From the NCBI RefSeq assembly GCF_002532075.1, contig NZ_LYXE01000050.1, positions 1 through 64,000 of the forward strand: DNA of 64,000 nt, written 5' to 3'. Both the position numbers and the translations under genes were made by a program. This document shows, in pieces, positions 51,971-59,649 of the stretch (positions are counted from its first letter, which is position 1; each line of letters starts with the position of its first letter). Source of the stretch: Candidatus Chloroploca asiatica (lineage in GTDB: Bacteria; Chloroflexota; Chloroflexia; Chloroflexales; Chloroflexaceae). The notes beneath the pieces are model-generated. The model made no database searches and had not been told where the DNA came from. It was given only the letters and a program-made list of their open reading frames with translations.

Positions 51971-53038
51971 TCAAGGCCGATCGCTCGCGTTGAATGCCTC
52001 AAGCCAGTTCCTTAGCGCTGCCTTGGCACCCTCATCCGTCAGGAGCCCAATGTGGGTCACGCCCGGCAGCACGATGTAACTGCCGGTGCCGGTATGAGCG
52101 GTGATCGTTGGCTCATACTGTGCAGCGATGAACGTCTCATCGGCGTCACCGGCGATCACCAGAAGGGGCTGCCGGATCGCGGCCAGGTCGGCACCGTAAT
52201 TGGGGCGCGGCGCATACGCGGTGTTCAGCCGGTAGCTGTAGGCCGTGGTTACACTCGCGCCTAATGGCCCTGCGAGCACTGTTTCAGGCATCGCGAACTG
52301 GATGACCGTCAGGTGGTTCAATTGAGTCAGGCCGAAGGCGTTGAGCATGCTCAGCCCGACGATCCGCCGAACGAGAGGACGTGCCCAACCGCCCGCATTG
52401 GGCCGCGTGGTTGGCGCATCGTGCTTGAGGAATGGCGCCAGCAGCACGTATCCGTCGGCGAGGGTGCCGTGTGGGCCGCCGGCGAAGCGCACTGCCAGTC
52501 CGCCGCCCAGCGAGTGGCCACCCACAACCACGCGTGCCCCCGGGAACCGTGTCTGGGCCCGTTCGATCAAGTCGGCCAGATCGTCCTCGAACTGGCCAAT
52601 GTAGTCCACGTCACCACGTCGGGTCGGGGTGAAGCCGTGGCCGCGCAGATCCGGCGTGACCACATGCGCCAGTCCTTGTTCGCTGATCGCCCCGGCCAGC
52701 GGAGCAAACTGGAGGCTGTGCCACGCCGAGCCATGGAGCAGCAGCAGCACCGTGTCGGCCTCGGCGTTGCTCTCGTACAGCCGGAAAGCCAGTTGCGTGC
52801 CGTCGCGGGTGGTGTAGAATTGGAGCACCGGTACCGCCGTGGTGCCGGTGCCCTCCAGCGCCGAAAGATCCAGGTCGGCTGGTTGCGCCGCTGCTGTAGG
52901 CAGGTTCGTGGCGACCAGAGCCAAGGCGAGGGTCAGGTAGATTCCCAGACCGATCAGCACCAGCCGACTAACGCGCCAGATCGGTGCTATGAACGCCTCC
53001 ATGTTCAAGCCAGATCGTGAATGGAAGGGATGGTTCAT
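51971..53038 (-). CDS. Alpha/beta-fold hydrolase, membrane-anchored
   Basis: A 355-residue hydrolase. After an N-terminal helix (VSRLVLIGLGIYLTLALALVATN) comes an alpha/beta domain with TVLLLLHGSAWHSLQF, the elbow VVVGGHSLGGGLAVRFAGG, an acid in VIAGDADETFI and His in LPGVTHIGLL, giving a complete Ser-Asp-His triad. It resembles lysophospholipase or monoacylglycerol-lipase types. The ATG at 53038 with AAGGAGG upstream is chosen; the frame is open to 53266. Site B, a TACG repeat, lies 194 bases upstream on this strand. Confidence 0.88.
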   Translation of the reverse strand: MNHPFHSRSGLNMEAFIAPIWRVSRLVLIGLGIYLTLALALVATNLPTAAAQPADLDLSALEGTGTTAVPVLQFYTTRDGTQLAFRLYESNAEADTVLLLLHGSAWHSLQFAPLAGAISEQGLAHVVTPDLRGHGFTPTRRGDVDYIGQFEDDLADLIERAQTRFPGARVVVGGHSLGGGLAVRFAGGPHGTLADGYVLLAPFLKHDAPTTRPNAGGWARPLVRRIVGLSMLNAFGLTQLNHLTVIQFAMPETVLAGPLGASVTTAYSYRLNTAYAPRPNYGADLAAIRQPLLVIAGDADETFIAAQYEPTITAHTGTGSYIVLPGVTHIGLLTDEGAKAALRNWLEAFNASDRP

Positions 53039-53231
53039 GCTGCCTCCTTCTGAAATCGCGGTGGAGCGGCCTTGCACCGTGTCTGTCATCGGTTCTTCTT
53101 CGTCGGCAGGCGTACCCCGTCGTGATCCGTGTGCAGCCGGCGCAACGCCAAGGCTGTGATCGCAAATCGTCTGCATCACGTTCCCAAAGGCGCTCACGGA
53201 ACTAGCATAGCGCCACTGCCGGTGGCGCGCA

Positions 53232-53259
53232 TACGACAAAGCGCGTAGCCGTGGGCGTA
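53232..53259 (-). promoter_or_regulatory. TACG direct-repeat site B
   Basis: On the minus strand: TACGCC-N6-TACGCG then CTTTGTCGTA, the same 28-bp layout as site A. A GCGCTATGCTAG word follows about 17 bases downstream. It points to the alpha/beta hydrolase. Confidence 0.55.
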
Positions 53260-53276
53260 GCTGCACCTATGGCCCT

Positions 53277-53304
53277 TACGCATCACAATACGCGCTTCCG
53301 CGCA
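53277..53304 (+). promoter_or_regulatory. TACG direct-repeat site D
   Basis: TACGCA-N6-TACGCG then CTTCCGCGCA, with GGTACGCT ten bases farther on. It points away from site B to the membrane protein gene starting at about 53384. The two sites lie 17 bases apart in one divergent control region. Confidence 0.55.
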
Positions 53305-53383
53305 GGCGTCACCTGGTACGCTCGATTACTCTGGCGATAGCACTGGCACTGCTGAGGAGATTAAGGGAAAGGGTGGGAGACTC

Positions 53384-54067
53384 TTGCCGAATGAGCGTTT
53401 TTGTATGATCAGACCAAAAGGCATGACGACCGGGCCGCACGGGCCGTGCCCGCTTCTCGCCGTGCTATTGAGTGGGTTTGCGGTTGGCTGTCTCGTAAAG
53501 CTCGCGGACGAGTCTGCGCTTGCCAATCAACTTGGACTGAACGACCTCGGCACCTTCTTAGGGCTCTGGGTTGTCATCGTTGCTGCGCTCGCCGCCTGGA
53601 GTCCGTCGGCAAGACAGGCGGCGCTGCGTGTCTCAGGCTTTTTGGTGACCATGGTGGCGGCCTACTACGTCGTTACGTGGCAACTCTTCGGCGTTTTTCC
53701 CGTCTTCTTCTGGCTTGCCTGGACGGCAGTCGCCCTCAGCGCGGCGCCGCTGCTGGCGATCCTTGTCTGGCAAGCGCAGGGGAGGCAAGGTGGGTGGCTA
53801 GGCGCCCTCGGTGCGGCGCTCCCAGTTGGGTTGCTGCTGTGGGAGGCCTACAGCCTGCGTTTCGTCGCAACACGCTACCTCGTCCAGATCATCTTTGATC
53901 TCGTGGCGGCGGTGATGCTGGTTGCGCTGCTCCCTGGCGATCGTACAGAGCGAGCGCGGGCAGTGTTGCTTACGCCGCTTGTGGTATTCGCAGCGGGAGT
54001 GGGTTTCACGCGCATCCTGCCACGCCTCCTCGCATTGCTGCTAGGGCGGATCATGGCGCCACTCTAA
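53384..54067 (+). CDS. Multi-pass membrane protein of unknown function
   Basis: A protein of up to 227 residues with about seven helices (LLAVLLSGFAVGCLVKLADE, LGLWVVIVAALAAWSP, LVTMVAAYYVVTWQLFGVFP, FFWLAWTAVALSAAPLLAIL, LIGALGAALPVGLLLW-like, LVQIIFDLVAAVMLVALLPG and a C-terminal one). It resembles DUF6518-type proteins, but this is uncertain. The start is not settled: TTG 53384 has GGGAG upstream, while ATGs at 53405 and 53423 have none. Its 3' end overlaps the convergent EAD2-like gene by 27 bp. Confidence 0.7.
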   Translation: MPNERFCMIRPKGMTTGPHGPCPLLAVLLSGFAVGCLVKLADESALANQLGLNDLGTFLGLWVVIVAALAAWSPSARQAALRVSGFLVTMVAAYYVVTWQLFGVFPVFFWLAWTAVALSAAPLLAILVWQAQGRQGGWLGALGAALPVGLLLWEAYSLRFVATRYLVQIIFDLVAAVMLVALLPGDRTERARAVLLTPLVVFAAGVGFTRILPRLLALLLGRIMAPL

Positions 54068-54371
54068 GGTGGGCCTATCTGCCGGCCCAAAGCCTCGCCA
54101 AAATTCCGCAACCGCCTGCATCGCCACCGTACCCGCCTCAAAAAAGCGCACACCGACAAGCAGTTCGTTCAGCGCACCCGGATAGTTGTTGCAGATCGTC
54201 ACGATGCTGAGCACATCGGCCCGGCTCTGGGCGTGGCGAGGGATGGCATTGCGCACGTGGGCCTCAAGAAAGGCGAGCACACTTCCCGCGCTGGTGGCTA
54301 TCTTGCATCGCGGGGCAGGCCAGCAAAAGCTCAACGAGCTGGCCGCACTCTTGGATCGTCAGTTGACGCAT
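54041..54371 (-). pseudogene. Frameshifted effector-associated domain (EAD2-like) gene
   Basis: The minus strand starts at an ATG with an excellent AAAGGAG site and reads MRQLTIQECGQLVELLLACP-AMQDSHQR. In the next frame it goes on SVLAFLEAHVRNAIPRHAQS, RADVLSIVTICNNYPGALNE and LLVGVRFFEAGTVAMQAVAE. Joined, this is one domain of about 110 residues that resembles effector-associated domain 2, a small adaptor that links effectors and NTPases in bacterial conflict systems. The break is near 54288, in GCGCGGG. A true frameshift, a sequencing error or recoding are all possible. It lies downstream of the AAA-FGE gene on the same strand. Confidence 0.6.
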
Positions 54372-54481
54372 GCCTTCTCCTTTGGGTGAAAGGTCGCCCC
54401 CGCGTGCTTGCAGGCACCGGCCAACGAATAGCTTTGCCCCATCCGCGTCATGGTTTTTCAGTACATGATCCGCTATGCACC

Positions 54482-54624
54482 CGATGCCGTCGGGCTAAAG
54501 CCCTCGGCTAGGGAATGCGAAGGCCACCTTCGTGGCCTGGAGCGGATTCATTTCTGAAAGACCATAACACCATCGGCGTCAACGCCGTCGGCTACCGTAT
54601 GCGAAGCCGGCCTACGCCGGCTGG
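54482..54624 (+). repeat. Two tandem diverged hairpin units
   Basis: Units at 54482-54540 and 54571-54624 share the order CGATGCCGTCGGGCTAAAG/CATCGGCGTCAACGCCGTCG, then TATGCGAAG, then a second stem (GGCCACCTTCGTGGCC or GCCGGCCTACGCCGGC). Each makes two consecutive hairpins. Together with the CCTTTGCG motif they fill the 350-bp gap between the EAD2-like and AAA-FGE genes. No gene is seen in 54372-54720. Confidence 0.6.
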
Positions 54625-54631
54625 ATCAAAG

Positions 54632-54659
54632 CTTCGCGCCTTTGCGCCTTTGCGTCAAA
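54632..54659 (+). repeat. CCTTTGCG tandem-octamer motif, copy 8
   Basis: CTTCGCG-CCTTTGCG-CCTTTGCG-TCAAA, preceded by AAAGCTTCGC as at 7.1 kb. It is the only copy in the right two-thirds of the window. Confidence 0.7.
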
Positions 54660-54720
54660 AAAGGGTGGCACCCACCTGGCACTACCGCAATGAGGGCCGC
54701 CCGCATACAGCAATCAGCAA

Positions 54721-56967
54721 TCAGGATTCAGCACCGGGCAGCGGAGAATGACTGGCGACCCGCAAGCCGACGTAGTCGTAGCGGGAGCGCGGGTAGACGT
54801 CGTAGTAGCGGTACGAAGCCCGGACGAATTTCTGTACGCCCCCATAACTTCCGCCGCGCAGCCGTCGAAAGAAATCTCGTTCCACATAGGCCTCGGCCCA
54901 CTCATCTTCTTGTTGGTAGGGGTAGTTCTTGCCGTCCTGCGTCGCGCACCACTCCCAGACGTTGCCGGCCATATCAAAAGCCCCATATGGGCTGGCTCCG
55001 GATGGGTACTGATTGATAGGTGTCGTTCGACCAGTAAAGGCTCGGCCAACCGAAGAAAAGAAATCCTTCGCACTGTTACAACGCCCAGCTTCCCAAGTAT
55101 TGCCCCAGGGCCAGATGCGCCCATCCGTCCCCCGTGCCGCCTTTTCCCACTCCGCCTCGCTGGGCAAACGGAACGGGTGGCCGGTCTGGGCACTGAGCCA
55201 GCGGCAGTAGGCGACTGCCTCGAACCAGCTCACCCCAACCACCGGGTAGTCGTTGCCGTTCCGCTTCGCATCGTCCCAGTACCCTGGCTTGACAATGCTC
55301 TCCTTCTCGCGCCACGCCCATCCCACCTCAGTCCAGTAGGCCCGGTTGCGATAGCCATCGCCCTCGACGAAGGGTCGAAACTGCGCGTTGGTCACCGGGG
55401 TTTTGCCGATCCAGTAGTCGGGCAAGGTCAGCGTGTGCTGGGGTTTCTCGTTCGCTGTAGCCATCGTATCAGCGTCGCTGCTGCCCATCAGGAAGGGGCC
55501 GGCGGGTACTTTGACCAGCGCGGGAACCCAAGGCGGCAAGGCGGCCCTCGTTGCCTGGCCCTGAGGCCTGGGCGCGGGCTTTTTCGCGCCAGGCTCAGGT
55601 GGTTGCGTTGGTTGCTCGTGTGGTTTCGAGATAGGCGGCGTTGGGGCGGGTGGTAGTGGCTCTGCTACCGCGGGCGGTGCGCGATCCGCCGGCGTCGGCG
55701 CGGCCTCCGAGCTTGCTGCGCCAGGATGGGCCGTCGATGCTTGCCCGGCGCGGCGCAGGTCCTCGATTTCCCGGTGCAGGTCTTCGATCTCGATCGTGAT
55801 GTGGGGCGGCGTATCAATGCCGTAGCGCGCCGCCGTGAGCTCAAGCGCGTGCAGACGGCGACGTTTCTCGGCGAGGATAAGCTGATCCGCCGTTGGAGGA
55901 TCATCGGGTGCAACGGTCGCCGGGCGCGCCTGCTCGGGCGTCGGCGCGGCCACCCCAAGCAATTGGTGAAATACCGCCGCGAGCAACGGGTTGCGCGGTG
56001 CCCAGTACGTGCCGTCACGTTTCGCGAGGCCAATCAGTTCCAGGCGCACCATGTCGTCGTCGAGGCGGCTGAAGGGCGGGCGGTCGCGCAGCAGGCGTCG
56101 GGCGGCCTCCTCCAACTGGTGCGCACGCAGGTCGTCGCGGATGCGGCGCAGCAATGGCGGCGCGTCGGCGACAATCTCGGTCGCGGCAAGCTCCACGTTA
56201 GCCACGCTCAGCGCGGTGCCTGCCGCGTGGGCGCTTGCCAGCAACTCGCCCATGCGCTGGGTCAGGTACGGGTGGCCGGCCACCTGCGCGTAGACCGCCC
56301 GGCCAAGCGTTTCACTCAGGGCAGCTTCGACGCCTGCCGCCTGGAGGCCGTCGGCGATCAGCGTGACCGCCTCAGGCGCGGGCAGATCGGGCAGGTAGAT
56401 CTCTTCGCACACACTATGCAGCGACGATACCTCGCTCACGACCATGGTGTAGAGCTCGACGCCGCCGCTGAAGATTATCTGCAACTTCTGGAGCGGCGGC
56501 GAGACCAGTCGGTCGTGGAAGAACGAGCGCACCGCGTTGCCCAGGGCTTCACGCGAGGCTGGCGGCAGCGCACCGAGCTCGTCGAGCATCAACACGAGCC
56601 GCCCGACCTCGGGCCGCGCCAGCGCCTCATTGAGCCGGGCCTTCAGCCGTGGCGCACTGACGATCAGCCCGAGGTCACGACCAAGCGGCACGACCGTGTC
56701 GATCTGCTCGGCCAGATAGGCAAACACCTGCTCCGGTCGTGCGCCCTGGATCGCCTGAAAATCGATCCGACACAACCGCGTCGGCTGCTCCACCGCGCCC
56801 AGCAACTGGAAGAGCAAACTCGTCTTGCCATTCTGACGCCCGCCATAGACCACGCCGTAGCGCGTCACCTCCTCGCGGCAGAGGCGCACCAGGCGTGCCA
56901 ACTCGGCGGCGCGCCCGCGAAACACGGGGCTACCCGGGCCAAGGACGGTGGTTGAGAACAAGACCAT
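54721..56967 (-). CDS. AAA ATPase fused to FGE/C-type-lectin-fold domain (conflict-system type)
   Basis: A 748-residue protein. Residues 12-340 are an AAA_35-like STAND-related ATPase with Walker A GGRQNGKTS (42-50) and Walker B LVLMLDELGALPP. A linker with a charged helix (LALELTAARYGIDT-like text, then IEIEDLHREIEDLRRAG) and a Pro/Ala-rich hinge (about 400-490) follow, as in effector-associated conflict proteins. Residues 500-738 are an FGE-sulfatase domain (VPAGPFLMGSSDADT, PVTNAQFRPFVEG, FRLPSEAEWEKAARG, FDMAGNVWEWC). The catalytic cysteines of true formylglycine enzymes are not at the C-terminal site, which reads RASYRYYD. This points to a ligand-binding lectin fold rather than an oxidase. 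Confidence 0.85.
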   Translation of the reverse strand: MVLFSTTVLGPGSPVFRGRAAELARLVRLCREEVTRYGVVYGGRQNGKTSLLFQLLGAVEQPTRLCRIDFQAIQGARPEQVFAYLAEQIDTVVPLGRDLGLIVSAPRLKARLNEALARPEVGRLVLMLDELGALPPASREALGNAVRSFFHDRLVSPPLQKLQIIFSGGVELYTMVVSEVSSLHSVCEEIYLPDLPAPEAVTLIADGLQAAGVEAALSETLGRAVYAQVAGHPYLTQRMGELLASAHAAGTALSVANVELAATEIVADAPPLLRRIRDDLRAHQLEEAARRLLRDRPPFSRLDDDMVRLELIGLAKRDGTYWAPRNPLLAAVFHQLLGVAAPTPEQARPATVAPDDPPTADQLILAEKRRRLHALELTAARYGIDTPPHITIEIEDLHREIEDLRRAGQASTAHPGAASSEAAPTPADRAPPAVAEPLPPAPTPPISKPHEQPTQPPEPGAKKPAPRPQGQATRAALPPWVPALVKVPAGPFLMGSSDADTMATANEKPQHTLTLPDYWIGKTPVTNAQFRPFVEGDGYRNRAYWTEVGWAWREKESIVKPGYWDDAKRNGNDYPVVGVSWFEAVAYCRWLSAQTGHPFRLPSEAEWEKAARGTDGRIWPWGNTWEAGRCNSAKDFFSSVGRAFTGRTTPINQYPSGASPYGAFDMAGNVWEWCATQDGKNYPYQQEDEWAEAYVERDFFRRLRGGSYGGVQKFVRASYRYYDVYPRSRYDYVGLRVASHSPLPGAES
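54754..54861 (-). other. Candidate DGR variable region in the FGE domain
   Basis: The last part of the FGE domain, from LRGGSYGG to VGLRVA, has the layout of variable regions in diversity-generating-retroelement targets. Of sixteen consecutive codons (Y R Y Y D V Y P R S R Y D Y V G), fifteen end in C (TAC, CGC, GAC, GTC, TCC, GGC) and only CCG does not. This would follow from AAC codons in a template whose adenines were randomised. Ten residues then end the protein. Neither template repeat nor reverse transcriptase is in the window. Confidence 0.4.
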
Positions 56968-57448
56968 ACGTGCCGCGCTGCTCCATGAACCGTGTCCGGA
57001 GGATATGACTCCATTGTAACAGACGAATCCGTGCGTGCGTACGGATCAGCGAGGGAAAGAGGAAAGCTGAAAGAGGAAAGCTGAAAAGGCGTCGACACAG
57101 CCTGGGATAACTGTGTCAGCACCTTATGCCGGGTCTCGCGGTCAGAAGCACCCAATGTTCAGCCCGATCACCGCGGTTCGTTCGGGGTCGCCGCAACGAC
57201 GGCATCAGCCACGCCGTCGTTATGCCAGCGATCGCGTTTCTCTGCTTCTGGACGAAGGATAGTAGTTTCGTGCGTGCGCGAGATAAATTGACAAATTCGC
57301 GGGGGCGGTGTATGCTTTTTTGCATAGATCTTATACACGCCGATATCTGCACGTATCGTCTCGCCACCCCGATTCCGGCGCAAAATGTTTTACATGTTGT
57401 GGTGTGACACGGCCCAACGCCGGGCCAGCCTCACCGACGGGTGATCAC
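56968..57448. other. Spacer with short repeats and an inverted repeat
   Basis: Near 57051-57085 the 14-mer AGAGGAAAGCTGAA occurs twice in tandem. At 57308-57338 nested inverted repeats are seen: GTGTAT/ATACAC outside and TATGC-TTTTTT-GCATA inside, a possible operator upstream of the LacI-like gene. A TACAAT -10-like box for the AAA-FGE gene lies near 57016 on the minus strand. No gene is supported. Confidence 0.45.
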
Positions 57449-57901
57449 ATGGCGACGATCGATGAGGTTGCGCAGCTCGAAAGGGTCTCGCCTGCGACCG
57501 TATCAGACGTACTCAACCAGCACCTTTACTTGAGTACGGCGACCCGGGCCAGGGTCGCGTGCGTGACCGCCGCGATGGGTTGCGCGCCCGGATCGTGGGC
57601 GCGGTTGCGCGGCCCGCGCCGCTCGTGCATGCCCGGTCTGCTCATCACTTCCTCCTCAGACCGCTTCTTTGCCGATCCGCACCTGTTCGCGATCATACGC
57701 GGCATTGAGGCGGCGGCCACCTGTCATAGCTACAACCGGCTATTCTCGACCGCACACGGCACGAGCGGCGGCGCCGCTCGGCTTGATTGCCCGCTCTCGC
57801 CCCCTGCCATTCTGGCCCTGAATGAGCGTATCATCAGCAGTGAGGTGTGGGCGACGCAATCGCGGCGTGACGGTTCCCGAAAGGAGGTGGTTGAAATATA
57901 G
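57449..57901 (+). pseudogene. Truncated LacI-family regulator
   Basis: The 150 residues begin MATIDEVAQLERVSPATVSD, continue with a TRARVACVTAAMG helix and reach the first strand of the sugar-binding domain (GLLITSSSDRFFADPHLFAI and IIRGIEAAATCHSYNRLFS). After about residue 105 similarity ends in unrelated text and a stop, whereas full LacI regulators have about 340 residues. It lies upstream of a sugar ABC operon that it once may have controlled. The HTH has unusual residues (QLERVSPATVSD) but could still bind DNA. Confidence 0.7.
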
Positions 57902-58068
57902 AGCGTAAAATACCGAACACAGAGCACCGGGCAGGACGATGGACCGCCTGATGTGCTTGGCACACGTTCTCCCTTCCCACACCGATGTTCAGTTCTCAAG
58001 GTGCGTTCCAACCGTCTCCACCGGCGAGCCAGTTTCGTGCCTTCGCACAAGAACAATTGTACCATATA

Positions 58069-58084
58069 TTGCGGTTTAGCGCAA
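58069..58084. promoter_or_regulatory. LacI-type operator candidate
   Basis: The imperfect palindrome TTGCGGTTTAGCGCAA, with TTGCG/CGCAA arms, has the size and centre typical of LacI/CcpA-family operators. It lies about 100 bases before the binding-protein start. The rest of 57902-58185 shows no gene. Confidence 0.45.
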
Positions 58085-58185
58085 CTCAATGGGCGAAAGC
58101 CGCTCAAGCAGGGCGCTTCCTCCCAGCCGTAAACGTGCTGGGCTTCCGCGCCTAAAGGCAAGCACCTGTGAAAGGACACAACCTC

Positions 58186-59583
58186 ATGCAGCGTATGCAA
58201 CGCAGATTTTCGTGGATCAGTCTGATCGCGATTCTTACCCTGGCTCTTGCGGCCTGTGGCGGCGGAACTACCGCGCAGCCTACCACCGCCCCGGCGCCTA
58301 CGGAAGCGTCCGCCGCCACGGAAGCCCCGGCACCTACGGAAGCGGCTGCCGCCACGGAGGCCCCGGTGGCCATGGACGAGGTCGCCCTTCGCTGGCGCAC
58401 TCGCCCCGACAACCAGGCCGAGATCGACGTGTATAGCCAGATCTCCAGCGAAATCGACGCCCAACTCGACAACATCAGCCTGACCTACGAGCCCGGCGGA
58501 TCTGAGACATCGTCGTACCAGGATGTGCTCAAGACCGAATTATCGGCCGGCACTGCCCCCGACGTCTTCTGGATCCCCGGCACCGACATCGCCGACTTCG
58601 CCACTCGCGGCCTTATCCTCGATCTCCGCGACCTGGCCGATGCCGACTATAACGACAGCGACTTCTATCCTGGCCCGATGTTCCACTTAACCTTCAATCC
58701 CGAGACCGGCATGACCGGCGAGACGCTCTGGGGCCTGCCCCGCGACGTCTCGACCTTCGCGCTCTACCTCAACAACGACCTGATCGAGCAGGCCGGCGCC
58801 GAGGATCCGCGCGTGCTGGCGGCTAACGGCGAGTGGACCTGGGACAAGTTCCTTGAGACGGCCATAGCGGTCAACAACCTGGGCGGCGACGTCAAGGGCT
58901 TTGGTATGAACGCATGGTGGGCCAACCCCGGTCTGTTCATCAACTCGGCCGGCGGCGGCTTCTTCAACGAGGATCGCACCGCCTGTGCGCTCGATAGCGA
59001 TGCATCGGTGGCGGGCATGGAGTTCGCCTCGCGGCTCTACAACGAATTCGGCGTGGCCGTGCCCTACGGCGAAGACTCCGAGCCACCCTTCCTAGCCGGC
59101 AATGTCGGCATGTTCCTCAACGGCCGCTGGGCCACACCCGGCACCCGCGCAAGCGCCGAGTTCGACTGGGACGTTGTCGACGTGCCGATCGGCCCCGGCG
59201 GCGCTCGCAGCTGGCTCTTCTGGGGCGCCTATGTGGTCAATGCCAACACCGCGCATCCCGAGGAGGCCTGGCAGCTCGTTCGCGCCCTGACCACTGCCGA
59301 GACCCAGAGCAAGATCGCCGAGTTGGGCGCCAACATTCCTTCGCGTGTCTCCGATGCGGCGATCCAGGCCTTCCTGACCTACACCCCACCGGCCAATAAT
59401 CAGGCGTTCATCAACAACCTCGCGAACGACCCGGCCATTGAAGGCCCACTATGGGCCGGCTCGTGGCCTGAGTTCGACGCCGCCACAGGCTCGAAATTTA
59501 CCGCATTGCTCAATGGCGACCTGACTCTCGAGGACTACCAGGCTACCGTCTGTGAGGAGGCTAACCAGGCCTTTGATCAGTAG
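58186..59583 (+). CDS. Sugar ABC transporter substrate-binding lipoprotein
   Basis: A 465-residue family 1 extracellular solute-binding protein. Its lipobox LALAACGGG lies near residue 25, then a Pro/Thr/Ala spacer. The binding domain has YEPGGSETSSYQDVLKTELS, GTAPDVFWIPGTDIADFATR, LWGLPRDVSTFALYLNNDLI and MFLNGRWATPGTRASAEFDW, as in oligosaccharide-binding proteins of the CUT1 family. It is the first gene of the operon with two permeases; no ATPase is present, which is common because MsmK-like ATPases are shared. AAAGGA lies nine bases before the ATG; a GTG at 58168 is less likely. Confidence 0.92.
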   Translation: MQRMQRRFSWISLIAILTLALAACGGGTTAQPTTAPAPTEASAATEAPAPTEAAAATEAPVAMDEVALRWRTRPDNQAEIDVYSQISSEIDAQLDNISLTYEPGGSETSSYQDVLKTELSAGTAPDVFWIPGTDIADFATRGLILDLRDLADADYNDSDFYPGPMFHLTFNPETGMTGETLWGLPRDVSTFALYLNNDLIEQAGAEDPRVLAANGEWTWDKFLETAIAVNNLGGDVKGFGMNAWWANPGLFINSAGGGFFNEDRTACALDSDASVAGMEFASRLYNEFGVAVPYGEDSEPPFLAGNVGMFLNGRWATPGTRASAEFDWDVVDVPIGPGGARSWLFWGAYVVNANTAHPEEAWQLVRALTTAETQSKIAELGANIPSRVSDAAIQAFLTYTPPANNQAFINNLANDPAIEGPLWAGSWPEFDAATGSKFTALLNGDLTLEDYQATVCEEANQAFDQ

Positions 59584-59597
59584 CGGTTCATGCGTGA

Positions 59598-59634
59598 GGG
59601 GTCGCAAGGTGAGCCCGGCTCACCTTGCGACCCC
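59598..59634. terminator. Intra-operon hairpin after the binding-protein gene
   Basis: Perfect 18-base arms (GGGGTCGCAAGGTGAGCC and complement) with a single-base centre start 15 bases after the stop and are followed by ATAAAAG. Such stems after the binding protein gene often limit transcription into the permeases or stabilise the upstream message. Confidence 0.75.
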
Positions 59635-59649
59635 ATAAAAGGGAAGCCC

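Noticed and set aside
55726-56955. Plus-strand open frame of 409 codons
   Set aside because: It is the antisense of the AAA-FGE gene, arginine/glutamine-rich and without domains.
54721-56967. Formylglycine-generating (sulfatase-maturing) enzyme activity
   Set aside because: The fold is present but the conserved C-terminal Cys pair is replaced (RASYRYYD), so a catalytic role is unlikely; no sulfatase gene is nearby.
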